A stretch of 64,000 nt of DNA from Diploptera punctata (taxonomy: Eukaryota; Arthropoda; Insecta; Blattodea; Blaberidae): contig JASPKZ010007526.1 in the NCBI GenBank assembly GCA_030220185.1, positions 456,001-520,000 of the forward strand, written 5' to 3'. This document shows positions 20,801-32,060 of this stretch, piece after piece. The notes beneath the pieces were generated by a model. The model searched no databases. It was not told the origin of the DNA and saw only the letters and a list, made by a program, of their open reading frames with translations. The position numbers and the translations under genes were made by a program. Position 1 is the stretch's first letter; each line of letters starts with the position of its first letter.

Positions 20801-23290
20801 TGAAAATCATTCTCATAATAGGAGATTTAAATGCCAGAGTGGGCAATGCTCAAGTCAACAATAATATTGGAACATTTGGCGAACCAACCAGCAATAGGAA
20901 TGGGACAAGATTAACAGATTTTGCTATCTACAATGAACTGAAAATAACGAATACCTATTACAATCATAGAAACATACATAAATATACCTGGCATCGTCAG
21001 GACTCAAAATCAATCATTGATTATTTCATTGCAAATAATAAGATTTTTAAATTGTTTCTCGATGTCAGAGCCTACAGAGGATATGATATTGGTTCAGATC
21101 ACTACCTAGTAGAAGCAAGAATAAGATTTCCACCAAGATGGTTAAAAAAAGAAGAAAACAACAACAGAGCATAGAACAAAAGTACAAGGTAAAATTATTT
21201 TATGATGACAGCATTAAATGGTTATATTCGAGAAGAATTCAGCAATATATGGCTACAACTCCAGAAAGTAATGATGTCGAAGAAGAATAGGAAAAACATT
21301 AAAATGATAATTCAAAATGCAGCTAATGAAACTTTAGGAAAAGTAAATATACAACAAAGAAGAAATAGAACTCTAAAAATCTGGGATGATCAAATAAAAC
21401 AATTGATTGAAGAAAAAAATGCAGCTTATAAAAAATATTTGAACACAAAGAAAGTAGAAAATGAAATAGAATTCAAACGCTGTAGAGCTATTGTTAAGAG
21501 GGAAATAAGAAAGAGACATAGGAAAACATGGTTAAATTTTGTTACACATTTAGAATCAGATTTGCATAAGCTCCAACCTAATGCCTTCAAAATATTAAAA
21601 CATTTGAATAAAGATATTAAAGAATCTACCAAAATTAATTGCGGAGATAACAAAAGAAGATTTTTTCAATTATTATAAAAGTCTTTGGACTGACAATAGC
21701 TATGAAGATACAATTTTCCGAAATAATAATGAGACAGATTCCATAATATCATTGGAAGAATTGAACAATAGTTTAAAGAAATTAAAAAATGGGAAGGCAA
21801 CTGGCACAGATGGTTTGAATTCTGAATTGTACAAATATGCAGGCAAACAGTTCCATGAAAGACTGTTGTCCTTCTTTAATAATGTATTCAAAAATGCAGA
21901 TATACCACAAGAATGGAAGACAAGCATTGTTATACCCCTGTTCAAGAAAGGAGACAAGAGAAAAATGGACAACTATAGGGGAATCAGTTTGTTAAACACA
22001 TGCTACAAAATTTATGCAGACATTTTAAATGGAAAATTGAAAAGTTTCAGTGAAAAATTCCTTATGGAATGTCAAAATGGATTTAGGAAAGGACGATCTT
22101 GTATTGATTCAGCATTTTCTGTTAAACTATTGCTTGAAAAAAGAAGAGAATTCAACTTAGAAACACATTTTGCTTTCATTGATTTTGAAAAAGCATTCGA
22201 CACAGTCAAGAGATCAAAACTCTTAAATATATTGGAAGACAGAAATATACCAAATTTACTTCGGCAGAACATACAAAATATTTACAAAGACAACACCATA
22301 AAGATTAAATTAAATAACAGATTTTCTGAAGAAGGAATTATAAATCGTGGTGTGAGACAAGGCTGCCCCCTATCCCCAACACTCTTTGCAATTTATATCA
22401 ATGAAGTAATATGTTGCTGGAACAAAACATATAAATTTGGAATAAGAATATCAGAAAATAGAAAATTAAACACCCTATTGTTTGCAGATGACCAAATAAT
22501 AATAGCAATACATATCCAGAAACGATAAGAGAATCCTATACAGAAAAGGGCTGATATTGAACTTAACAAAATTACAGACGGAAGATGGATTTAAAGGATA
22601 TCTACAGAAAAAACATAAAAATGTATGGCATTTCAAGGTGTAGATCCTGTCAGAAGTAAAAATTGTACTGGACAATAAAAGTTTTGGAGCAGGTGAATAA
22701 TTTTACATATCGAGGCAGTGCGCCAATTAGTCATATGAAGAAGGAAAAGGAGTGTCAAATGCAAACATATCTAAATTTTCTAAGAATTTAGGGGTTAATA
22801 AATTCGATCTTCAAGCCACAAGTTAGTCCAAAAGCATTCAAGACTGAAAAGTGTATAAAAAACACTGGCTCTTCCAACTCGTTACGATATGGGGTAGCGA
22901 AGTATGGAACGTTTGAAATGAAACAGAGGATATGTACACAGGACCTCGATCTGCTGGAACAAAGAGATATCTTCGGAGGACTGCATGAGATACACACTAC
23001 TAGATCAAAAAAAAAATGAAGACATCCTAGAAAGAATACAAACCTGAAATCTTAGGAAAAAAACAAAATTATCTTATTATAAGTCAAGATGGATACAACA
23101 TGTTCATCGAAATGGAAGATCACAGAATACCCAGACTAATGTAAAGATAGTGTCACATGCAGGAAGACGAAAGAACCAGGACGTCCAACTTCAAAAGACT
23201 TCGGGATGGTGTTTATACTGAGGGGCCGGCGAAACAGGTCAACAGAATGGGACTAAATGCGTGAATGTACTAGTGATGATGATGAAGATT
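20801..23290 (+). pseudogene. LINE with partial endonuclease and reverse transcriptase
   Basis: Begins inside an APE endonuclease: IILIIGDLNARVGN carries the GDxN motif, and the C-terminal IGSDHYLV motif lies near 21095. A second frame (21202-21678) encodes the linker, and a third (21752-22528) encodes RT: KNGKATGTDGLNSELYK, FIDFEKAFDTV and GVRQGCPLSPTLFAIYIN, ending in LLFADDQIIIA. The last box has Phe for Tyr but keeps the Asp pair. Beyond 22528 the C-terminal region is riddled with stops. A GATGATGATGAA tail ends it at about 23290. It is 5'-truncated and inactive, and inserted in PLE-J. Confidence 0.85.
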
Positions 23291-23560
23291 TGAAAATACA
23301 ACTATGAATTTTGAAAAACCCGGTGGTATAAGGAGAGCAAGGACTGATTTGGAAGTTCGTCACGGCGAGACAATCAGAGTACTGGCGCCAGAGGTCAGCT
23401 CTGCAGGATAGAAGGCAGCCGGACGTCAGTTGTGAACGTGACACAGCATTGAGAATGTCACAAAGGATGTGACGAAACCCTGGGTATGCTAGGAGTTATG
23501 AAGTATGAGGTGAGTGAAATAAAAAATAAACAATAATAAATGAATATTAAACATACCATA

Positions 23561-24075
23561 TCATGGAACATTCTTCTTCTTTTTCTTCTTCTTCTACTGT
23601 CTGACTTCCCTGTTATTAAAATTTGTTAAATATAATATCCTCATCTCATGTTCAACTCAAGGTCAGGTCGAGGGATGAGATGAGATGAGATGAAGTTCCT
23701 TATATAGAGATCTGTGAATGACAAGGGTGCCGGCCGACCATGTCTAACTCACCATCGCAGGGGCAGATAAACGAAATGAAACAAAATGGTTGAGATGAGT
23801 ATGGAGAAATGGTGGAATGAAATTGTGGCAGGGGAAAACAGGAGAAACTCCCGAGGAAAACCTGCCCAAGCTCTGTTTCGTCCACCAAGAAACTGGTAGG
23901 AAATTAGGAACTTCTGGTCAGTAGTTTCTTTAAAGCAAAAATTGACATAATTTTTTAAAACTCTACTGCAAAGCCACTTTTTATCACACTTGATAAATCA
24001 CAAATTACTCTAGGGAATGGTGATTCTATGGTAAAATGTGAAATATTATTTTCAATTAAATTGGTGTCATTAAAT
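23561..24075. other. Intronic DNA with TTC-rich and GAGAT repeats
   Basis: A TTC-rich run at 23570-23600 and a GATGAGATGAGATGAGATG microsatellite near 23675-23692. The stretch 23700-23890 is of unknown type, with no recognisable protein. Confidence 0.4.
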
Positions 24076-24079
24076 TGTT

Positions 24080-24545
24080 CTTAGTCTGTTCATCTTACCT
24101 CAATATTGATGTTGATTTGTTCTTGAACATGTTTCCATTATATTATATTCATCAGCATCTTGCCCAGACTACTTGGATTTGTGTTGTAAACCCTGGATGT
24201 CGATGTCAGCTCCATCCTGTGGTTGGCCAAAGAACCTCTGTCACGCTCTGTCGGTATTTCAAAATTCATAACTCTGTTTCTTTTCTTCTGAATATAGATT
24301 TTTTCCCAAATAGTCAGCTCTTTTGTATTTTCTAACTGTTTTAATAATTTTGTGTCCGAATTGGAGGTTCTTTGGCCAACCACAGGATGGTGCTGATGTA
24401 GACATCCAGGGTGTGCAACATAAATACAAGTCTGGGCAAGATGCTGATGATGATTATGATATAATCGAAACATATTAAAAAACAAATCAATATCAATATT
24501 GAGGTAAGATGAACAGACTAAAAATACTTATTTTAGGAATTCTCA
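24080..24545. mobile_element. PLE-A fold-back with asymmetrical arms
   Basis: The left arm (minus orientation) extends into the GIY-YIG C-terminus (MNFEIPTERD on the minus strand near 24235-24270). The right arm is shorter. The right arm has CTGATGA (24444-24450), stem II GATTAT/ATAATC, GAAA (24467-24470), then CATATT instead of CATGTT. GAGGTAAGATG follows. The centre is near 24345-24360. Confidence 0.75.
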
Positions 24546-25002
24546 CTATGAGGTATATTCTAGACTAAAAATAATTGAATTAAAATAACCTCAAAATATC
24601 ACTTCCTAAATTGAAATATTAATTGGTGTCATTAGTTGAAAATAGTGTCCTTTTTTGATGTATCACGTCTATTTTTGATGCAATTTCATTATTTTTGTAT
24701 CTAGAGACATACAATTTTCACTATACACTAAATCAATGTTCCCTTATTCATATTGCAATTAGTGCTCTCAAATAACACTACGTAAAATAAATAAATAACT
24801 TTAATTAGTGTCATGTTGTTACGCTTTGCGAGCTTTTTTTAGGACTTAAAGGACCTTTGGAACATGGATTATATGGATTTGTGGATAGCCGAGCGGTAAG
24901 GCTGATGACTTATTAGTTTTGATGGTAGTTGAGATGACTAAATGAATAATTAAACAACTGTAATATTCTATATTTAAAACTATAAGTAACAAATTTATAT
25001 AT
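24546..25002. other. Intronic DNA, short repeat traces
   Basis: 24550-24625 holds a second PLE-A terminus (CCTCAAAATATCACTTCC). 24818-24870 is an imperfect inverted match to 33365-33411. 24885-24905 resembles an S2-type tRNA head (TAGCCGAGCGGTAAGGC). Confidence 0.4.
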
Positions 25003-25401
25003 TGACGATTTTATTATTCATTTAACACTTCTCATTGAAGGATAAATTATATTTGAAGAGAAAAATTTTCGCCTAGACCGAGACTCGAACCCGGGACCCT
25101 TGGCTTTCCGGGCCAAGTGCTCTACCAACTGAGCTACCGAGGCGAGTTGCGATCTAGACGCAAATTTTTCTCTTATATGTACATTGTAATTCCCTCGCGA
25201 ATTACAATGTACATATAAGAGAAAAATTTGCGTCTAGATCGCAATTCTTCGTGAGGGAATTACAATGTACATATAAGAGAAAAATTTGCATCTAGATCGC
25301 AACTCGCCTTGGTAGCTCAGTTGGTAGAGCACTTGGCCCGGAAAGCCAAGGGTCCCGGGTTCGAGTCTCGGTCTAGGCGAAAATTTTTCTCTTCAAAAAT
25401 A
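25003..25401. mobile_element. T2 tRNA-bearing fold-back element
   Basis: An inverted pair of tRNA-like sequences lies at 25071-25143 (minus) and 25306-25378 (plus), joined by body arms (AATTACAATGTACATATAAG). The body is repeated, so the plus side has an extra partial copy (about 25200-25260). The T-rich flank AATTTTTCTCTTCAAA ends the element only about 15 nt after the tRNA. Flanking AAATTTATATAT at 24991-25002 and 25402-25413 is a likely TSD, although AT-rich. The anticodon loop CCGGAAA would give GGA. Confidence 0.7.
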
Positions 25402-25413
25402 AAATTTATATAT

Positions 25414-25975
25414 ATTTACAGATAATTAAACTAGCCTAACTTATTTTATTACCCAATCTTTGGTAGAGAAAGAGAAAACTTTGCTGTAGTAGGTTGAAAC
25501 TCTGCCACATGACCTGACTTACTCGTATCATTTTCGTAACTTTATTGTACTTTTATTTCTACTTCAATTGGTTCCTATCCACAAACTATAAGATCTAGTA
25601 TTAAAACCCATATTGGGTTCCTTTCAAAAAACCCCAAAATCCTATTAAGAATAACATATTGCAGACTTACCTCCAGCAGCTCTATGCTTCAACAGACCAT
25701 CAGTTCATCCCCTGACCACCACTCTGAAGCCCTTAACTATAAAATCTATTCTGAGGCCTGGTGTTCAACCCACTTTCATCCTCTCTCTCACCCTCTCTAA
25801 GCATAGCAAGTTCTATGCCCTAATGGTACTTTGTTCTGACTGTCTTTGGAATGTGGAAAATGTTTCTGTTTTCCTCTGCTTTCACATTTCAAATTAATGT
25901 GAAAACCCGACTTTCTCGACCTAAGGCTACATTTTTGTTCTGGATCTTTCCAGGACCAAATTCCTAACTGTATAT
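25414..25975. other. Intronic DNA, nothing identified
   Basis: Mixed-composition sequence with C-rich patches (25780-25800) but no consistent open frame or repeat end. Confidence 0.4.
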
Positions 25976-26371
25976 ATATATTTCTTTTTCAAATACCTCA
26001 GGTTTGTCTTTGGACATTCCTGGTTTCTCTCCTGGCATGGCATACTTGTAACCCACTTCTGAGGTTGGAGTGCCTGGAAGGCGGTGTTACATTGCCCCGA
26101 TGATATGATGGGTGATGATGATGATGATAATGGCGCGCCAGGAGAGTCCCTAATCCTAAGCTTAACCTAAGATGAATATGAATGATGATGATTGTGATGG
26201 CCATATGATTTTGGGGACCGTTTGGGCCTTAAAGTTTTCCTGGCATTTGTTTTACAGGTGAGGAAAAACCCCAATAAAAACCTCACCCAGAAAAACTGTC
26301 CTGACCAGGGATCGAACCCGGGCCCACTGCATGACAAGGCAGCACGCTACCCCGAGACCACAGCGGTAGAC
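25976..26371 (-). mobile_element. S1 SINE with 11-bp TSD
   Basis: A full-length minus-strand S1: head with B box GGTTCGATCCC near 26310, body CCTCACCTGTAAAAC, and a long 3' part. The TSD TAACTGTATAT lies at 25965-25975 and 26372-26382. Confidence 0.88.
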
Positions 26372-26879
26372 TAACTGTATATTGTTACTACATGAATCTG
26401 AATTCCAAACTAAAACTAATATTTCTTATAATATGAGAGTTTATTTCCTATAATATTAAGACTATTTAAATATCTAATTAAAAATATCTAGACTTTGTTT
26501 CCTTTTTATAACACATGCTCTTGCTATGTCCAAACTATAAAAAAATGTGTGATTTGTTAGATTGCAAAAAAAAAAAAGAAAAAATATTACTCCCCCAAGC
26601 TAAGTCTACACAGCTAAAGGGGAAGTGTGTTAGCTACAGTGCGATCAGTATAGCATTGAACAGCAGACACGGGGTTTGTGCTGTGCGATGATGAAGGCTT
26701 ACAAGTGCAGGTATGTGACTTGAAATGTGCGCTGACTCAGCCGTTTATGAGTACATCCCACGCATTCACGTCACTGTCAGATTGTATGCTTCGAATGGAT
26801 GAGTTGCTCGCTCGCTTTCCTTGTGAATTGAATGACATGTGCATAAGTATAAACTAAATGGCGTGTGATGAGTGTTAAC

Positions 26880-27108
26880 TGTGTAATGACTAATAATTTT
26901 TCTACTGAACAACATGTATTTATTTATGATCAATATTTGTTAACTCAGTCTGCCAGCCAAGTATGAAAACTCTTTGAAACACGATTCCCGGGTGTAAAAA
27001 TTCCATCACATTCAACAGTCCATAATCTGTACAACAAATTTCATGCAAAGGGAATTGTCGAGACTAAGAAGCCACACAAGCCGATAGTGTTCACACAAAA
27101 GAAACAAT
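26880..27108 (+). pseudogene. Fragment of a transposon-type HTH (DUF4817-like) domain
   Basis: Conceptual translation gives FSTEQHVFIYDQYLLTQSAS, a stop, then KLFETRFPGVKIPSHSTVHN and LYNKFHAKGIVETKKPH. This matches the N-terminal helix-turn-helix found in repetitive arthropod transposon proteins (DUF4817 type, from memory). An in-frame TGA and the lack of any downstream DDE domain indicate a dead fragment. Confidence 0.55.
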
Positions 27109-27118
27109 AGACGACATT

Positions 27119-27429
27119 ATATTTGAAGAGAAAAATTTTCGCCTAGACCGAGACTCGAACCCGGGACCCTTGGCTTTCCGGGCCAAGTGCTCTACCAACT
27201 GAGTTACCGAGGCGAGTTGCGATCTAGACGCAAATTTTTCTCTCATATACGTTGAAAAAAAAAAAAATTGCATCTAGATCGCAACTCGCCTCGGTAGCTC
27301 AGTTGGTAGAGCACTTGGCCCGGAAAGCCAAGGGTCCCGGGTTCGAGTCTCGGTCTAGGCGAAAATTTTTCTCTTCAAATATAATTTATCCTTCAGTGAG
27401 AAGTGTTAAATTAATAATAAAAAGTCAAC
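27119..27429. mobile_element. T2 tRNA-bearing fold-back element, short form
   Basis: tRNA-like sequences lie at 27141-27213 (minus) and 27288-27360 (plus), separated by only about 75 bp because most of the body is lost. The flanks AGACGACATT (27109-27118) and AGATGACATT (27430-27439) differ at one base and fit a target duplication. It is inserted next to the HTH fragment. Confidence 0.7.
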
Positions 27430-27434
27430 AGATG

Positions 27435-27560
27435 ACATTGTTTATTTTTTCTTTCACTCACCTCATACTTCATAACTCCTCGCAAACCCAGTATGAGGTG
27501 AGTGAAAGAAAAAATAAACAATATTAAAAAACCTCATAGTGTTATTTCCTACTACATAAC
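27435..27560. mobile_element. Minimal PLE-J inverted-end element
   Basis: Only the palindromic ends remain (CACTCACCTCATACTTCATAA against TATGAGGTGAGTG), ending in CCTCATAGTGTTATTTCCTA. No ribozyme core and no coding are left. Confidence 0.65.
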
Positions 27561-28640
27561 TTAATAGATTACATGTTATCGATTGGAACAGTCTCCTAGA
27601 AAATCCCTTAGGCGCCTTTCGCAACAAGTAGGTATTTATTAAGGCTATGTACAAAAAAATACTAAATTGTTAAAGTTGCATCGATATAAAATAATCAAGA
27701 CACATGCTCTTCAACCGGATGACCCTGTTCCAGCACCTGCGTCAATAAAATTTGTAAGTATGATCATTTGTAAAATAGTTATGAAAACATGCGTGGTTGT
27801 ATCACCGCGATCCTATGCTGTCCATTCCCCGCCACGAGTGTATCAGCAGTGTACAGTGAAATCCCTGCATTTGCTGTCCAATACTATACTGATCATACTG
27901 TGTTTCTCTATGGAAGAGGGAATCCCTGAACACATGTGAAAGTTCATTACATGGTTGTCAAATTAGTCATTTAGTTGATGACTACTGAAAGTTTTGGATC
28001 ATTTAGAATCACATTCTTATTCTTATTAGAATCACAGATTTGTCATCTCTCTGTTATACCTGCCTCACAACACAACACGGGGGACAGGAATTGGCAATAT
28101 GTAATGAGGAAGCAAAGGAGGGATTATTCATTTGGTAAATGACTACTGTAGGTGATGGGTCATTTAAAAAGCACAGTATTTTCCAGCACTCCCTCCCAAT
28201 CAAATAACACAGTACAGGGGACAGGAAGTGTGAATATAGTAAGAGAAGGGAGAATCGACAACACATTCCTAGCATATTTTCTGCAGATTTAATTTTCACG
28301 AATAATATATATACTAAAAACCATTTTACTTGAAAGCTGCAATTTAAATAATCATCATCATCATCCATGCAAGTATTAACCATGTGGCCTGTTACGGTCT
28401 CAAAGAGGAATTTTCTATCCAATTATTTTTATGGAGATCCCAGCAATCTTCTGCCTTAGGGGTAGTAATGAAGCATAGCTTTTGGAATTCTGTGAGATGA
28501 CATTAATTGAAGATGGGTTTTCCAGTATTTCTGGTAGTTTGTATATGATAGAGTATGGGTTCTACCACCCAACTCTTCCATAATTTTCTCATTTCTTTTA
28601 TGGTCCCACTTTGTATAGCCTGCTGTAAGGTGCTTAAATC
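27561..28640. repeat. Intronic DNA with an unclassified repeat also at 42640-43010
   Basis: 27935-28010 (GTTGTCAAATTAGTCATTTA and flank) matches 42890-42975 in inverted orientation. A second diverged copy of the same unit is at 28085-28235. Both contain GGGGACAGGAA and a GATGACTACTG or AATGACTACTG motif. The class is unknown. Confidence 0.45.
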
Positions 28641-28651
28641 ACATCTCATTT

Positions 28652-29662
28652 TTTTTTTATTATTGATTTCGTACATCTCAATGATGGATAAATCATATTT
28701 GAAGAGAAAAATTATACGCTCAGACCGGGACTTGAACCCGGGACCCTTGGTTCTCTAGACCAAGTGCTCTACCAACTGAGCTACCTGAGCAAGTACCGAT
28801 CTAAACGCAAATCTTTCTCTATATACATTGTAATTCCCATCCACCAAATGCTGTGAAGCCATGCTTCTATCTTGCAAATGGCGGCTCCATTTGCCATTTG
28901 CAAGATAGAAGCATGGCTTCACAGCATTTGGTGGATGGGAATTACAATGTATATAGAGAAAGATTTGCATTTAGATCGGTACTTGCTCAGGTAGCTCAGT
29001 TGGTAGAGCACTTGGTCTAGAGAACCAAGGGTCCCGGGTTCAAGTCCCGGTCTGAGCGTATAATTTTTCTCTTCAAATATGATTTATCCATCATTGAGAT
29101 GTACGAAATCAATAATAAAAACTTGGAAAAAGCCGTACTGGCTGTAATGTATAATTCCCAAATATGTCTTCTTAATAAAGGAGCCGCCATTTGCAAGATA
29201 GAAGCATGGCTTCACAGCATTTGGTGGATGGGAATTACAATGTATATAGAGAATGATTTGCGTTTAGATCGGTACTTGCTCAGGTAGCTCAGTTGGTAGA
29301 GCACTTGGTCTAGAGAACCAAGGGTCCCGGGTTCAAGTCCCGGTCTGAGCATATAATTTTTCTCTTCAAATATGATTTATCCATCATTGAGATGTACGAA
29401 ATCAATAATAAAAACTTGGAAAAAGCCATACTGGCTGTAATGTATAATTCCCAAATATGTCTTCTTAATAAAGGAGCCACCATTTGCAAGATAGAAGCAT
29501 GGCTTCACAGCATTTGGTGGATGGGAATTACAATGTATATAGAGAATGATTTGCGTTTAGATCGGTACTTGCTCAGGTAGCTCAGTTGGTAGAGCACTTG
29601 GTCTAGAGAACCAAGGGTCCCAGGTTCAAGTCCCTGTCTGAGCGTATAATTTTTCTCTTCAA
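28652..29662. mobile_element. T1 element with exact 293-bp tandem tRNA-bearing monomers
   Basis: One minus-strand monomer (tRNA-like 28718-28790) is followed by three plus-strand tRNA-like sequences at 28985-29057, 29278-29350 and 29571-29643. These are spaced exactly 293 bp apart with few differences. The array stops about 19 nt after the last tRNA, at the TTTTTCTCTTCAA end. The TSD ACATCTCATTT at 28641-28651 and 29663-29673 shows the entire 1-kb inverted-plus-tandem unit inserted at once, into a LINE on the right. Confidence 0.8.
29278..29350 (+). tRNA. tRNA-like sequence, middle unit of T1 array
   Basis: A good A box (TAGCTCAGTTGG) and B box (GGTTCAAGTCC), acceptor GCTCAGG/TCTGAGC, and loop CTAGAGA. 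A run of five T begins about 6 nt after the tRNA. The same structure lies at 28985-29057 and, with two T-arm changes, at 29571-29643. It is probably a mobile-element RNA rather than a decoding tRNA. Confidence 0.5.
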
Positions 29663-29689
29663 ACATCTCATTTGTTGTTATTCGGCATT

Positions 29690-30170
29690 CATCTCTACTT
29701 CGTATTGTCAATGCTTCACTACCATATCTTAATACTGGTCTTGCAAGAACCTTATAAAGCCATAATATTGTGTTCTTTTGTACTAAAGATAGCTTCAGAG
29801 TAGGCTACTATTTTTTTTTTGTTTGTTTTAAATTTGTGATTTTCTTTGTTGTATCAGCTTCAGCTTGAAATGTTAAATTATAACCCAAATAATTAAATTC
29901 ATTTACTCGTTCTAAAATTTCATTGTCCAAAACAATTTTGTTAGATATAGGGTATTTCCCACAAAAGGCCATCACTTTAATTTTCTTTGTATTGATTTCC
30001 ATATTGTACCTTTTTGCAATTATATTAAAATTGTGTATAGAATACTGTAAATCTGCTTCTGTTGGAGCTATTAATACCTAATCATCTGCAAAAAGCAGGG
30101 AGTCTATCTTTAGGTTTCTATTAATTTGAATAGAACCATGTCTCATCTGTCACCAATCTTGAAGATTCTA

Positions 30171-30219
<49 letters not shown>

Positions 30220-30480
30220 AAGAGCAAGGGCGAGAGGCCACATCCTTGTCTTATGCCCTTATCAATTACGGTCCATTCTGTTTGTGTGTTATTGATTTGA
30301 ACTGGAATCAAATTTGTTTTATAAATATTGTATATATTTAAAATATGCTGTCGTGGTAGATCAGATAATAAATTAGATTTCCTGAGGTATTCACTTAGTT
30401 AATGAACTTCTTGCATGACAGAATTTTATTATCTATTGTCCTCCACAATTTAAATGCTGTGATCTTTGATTTATGAAGTA
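29690..30480 (-). pseudogene. Decayed LINE reverse transcriptase (minus)
   Basis: Minus-strand fragments include LLFADD (near 30085), 30002-29808 encoding MEINTKKIKVMAFCGKYPIS and VNEFNYLGYNLTFQAEADTT, and a C-terminal SEALTIRS-like block. A TA microsatellite (30172-30216) splits the frame. The same family occurs as the + strand copy at 40770-41860 and the fragment at 56895-57080. Confidence 0.7.
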
Positions 30481-30484
30481 CATA

Positions 30485-31035
30485 TTTAATCATATTTGAA
30501 GAGAAAAATTATACGCTCAGACCGGGACTTGAACCCGGGACCCTTGGTTTTCTAGTCCAAGTGCTCTACCATCTGAGCTACCTGAGCAAGTACCGATCTA
30601 AACACAAATTTTTCTTTATATACTTTGTAATTCCTGCCCACCAAATGCTTTGAAATCCTTGCTTCTATCTTTGCAAATGGCGGCTCCTTTATTAAGAAGA
30701 CATATTTGGGAATTATACATTACATTATAAATGCCAGTATGGCTTTTTTCGATGTTTTTATTATTAATTTCATACATCTCAATGATGAATAAATCATATT
30801 TGAAGAGAAAAATTATATGCTCAGACCGGGACTTGAACCCGGGACCCTTGGTTTTCTAGTCCAAGTGCTCTACCATCTGAGCTACCTGAGCAAGTACCGA
30901 TCTAAACGCAAATTTTTCTCTATATACGTTGTAATACATATTTAATATTAAATTTGAAGAGAAAAGTTTTCTCTTCAAATTAAATTTATCCTTCAATGAG
31001 ATGTGTTAAATTAATAATAAAAACATATTTAATAT
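30485..31035. mobile_element. T1 tandem, two minus monomers plus a tRNA-less end
   Basis: tRNA-like sequences on the minus strand lie at 30515-30587 and 30819-30891, 304 bp apart. To the right, 30950-31030 is an inverted junction of the two element ends with the tRNA missing. The element runs to within about 10 bp of exon 5's acceptor and may supply part of its branch region. Confidence 0.7.
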
Positions 31036-31043
31036 ATTTTCAG

Positions 31044-31169
31044 GTCTACTGGTGATTGGCGGAGGACTTCTAATTTACCGGGTATATAGAGAAGCAATGC
31101 ACATTCTTGAAGAGAGAAAAGAAGTAAATATATATCTTAATAAAAGCCAGATAATCACACCTGATGAAT
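31044..31169 (+). CDS. Exon 5 of F-box/WD-repeat gene (possible membrane helix)
   Basis: The acceptor ATATTTTCAG precedes 31044 and the donor GTATGTT follows 31169. Phase 1 to phase 1. Joined to exon 4 it gives AVILGLLVIGGGLLIYRVY, about 18 mostly hydrophobic residues followed by basic residues, then EAMHILEERKEVN. That would fit a single transmembrane helix with positive-inside flank, or a buried helix. A membrane segment is not something I associate with F-box/WD proteins, so it deserves checking. Confidence 0.75.
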
Positions 31170-31490
31170 GTATGTTACATTTTATATTTTGTTTTGAGTT
31201 GTTACTTTGAGAGAATAGTATATTGGGACCTGCAAGTTATGTTTATATTCATGGCCATCTTGATACATAGAAGACAGATATTATAATTATGCTTAATTTA
31301 TGTTAAGAGATAAATATGGTGTTCCTTTCCTAGAGTATACAATAGATGGCAAGACTAATCTAACAAGGGTACTTTTTTCTTTTTAATTAATATCTGAAGG
31401 AAGTAACACTATGAGGTTTCCTTTAATTATTATGAGTTAGGGATTTTGATTCACCTCATATTTTTTATTTACTAGTTAGGAAGCATTGTC

Positions 31491-31838
31491 CCGCGCCGTA
31501 GCCGAGTGGTTAAGGCAAGAAGCCTTGGTGCAGACCTACAGGACTTGTGCTGGTTCGAGTCCCCATGGGGGAAGAAATTTTCTCATGGAATTTCGGCCAG
31601 TATGGGACTGGTGCCCACCCAGCATCATGAGGCATTTGGGTAGCTACAGTAAGTAGTGACTCCAGGTTGAGAAGTCCAGCTATAAACATTGGGGGACCCG
31701 ACATGCTGACCACATGTCACCCTACACTGGCTGGATTATCGTCTACCTCTGTGATTAACACATGTGGGTGTGAGGCCGGCAGCCGGCTGGTAGGCCAAGG
31801 GCCTTCTAGGCCTGTCGTGCTTGGAGCTTTGAAGTTAC
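31491..31838 (+). mobile_element. S2 SINE inside PLE-J ends
   Basis: Head GTAGCCGAGTGGTTAAGGC, B box GGTTCGAGTCCCC and the standard body. Flanks GAAGCATTG and GAAACATTG, one difference, may be the target duplication. Confidence 0.85.
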
Positions 31839-31861
31839 GAAACATTGATAGTGTCACATAA

Positions 31862-32060
31862 CTAACTAACTAACTAACTCACTGGCTCTATCAAACCCAT
31901 AGATTCATGGCTGCATGGACATAAGCTCTCCATACATCCCTATCCTGAGCCAATGTTTCCAATTATTCCCTATATAATCTACTTCCCTCATATCATGGAT
32001 AATGTTATTCTCCCACTTAATTCTTGGTCCACCAACCAGGCGTTTTCCCTTTGGGACAAT
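31862..32060 (-). pseudogene. RTE-like LINE 3' tail fragment
   Basis: An AACT repeat, then the complement of the LINE C-terminal coding (DRDVWRAY, WENN) as in 9037-9506. Shifted and truncated, about 200 bp. Confidence 0.7.

Larger units (their letters stand above)
19715..23560 (+). mobile_element. PLE-J element disrupted by two later insertions
   Basis: Three separated pieces make one element. The left end is 19715-19887 (CACTATGAGG, CACTCACCTCATACTTCATAA, then the start of the GIY-YIG frame). The middle piece is 20567-20800 (the rest of GIY-YIG). The right part is 23290-23560 (MNFE-like end, then the complement of the left end). Inserted between them are a 680-bp TIR element and a 2.5-kb LINE. 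The right arm at about 23440-23500 has a degraded hammerhead (TTGAGAA, stem TGTCACA/TGTGAC, GAAA, CCCTGGG). GAGGTGAGTG follows. Confidence 0.75.

Noticed and set aside
27252..27527. Open frames reading 'VAQLVEHLARKAKGPGFESR' at tRNA-like sites
   Set aside because: These are translations of the tRNA-like A-box to B-box stretch and recur at every such copy; not proteins.
17613..30891. A cluster of genuine tRNA-Ser genes (AGA and GGA)
   Set aside because: No long variable arm, anticodon stem too long, embedded in mobile units with TSDs; annotated as tRNA-like elements instead.
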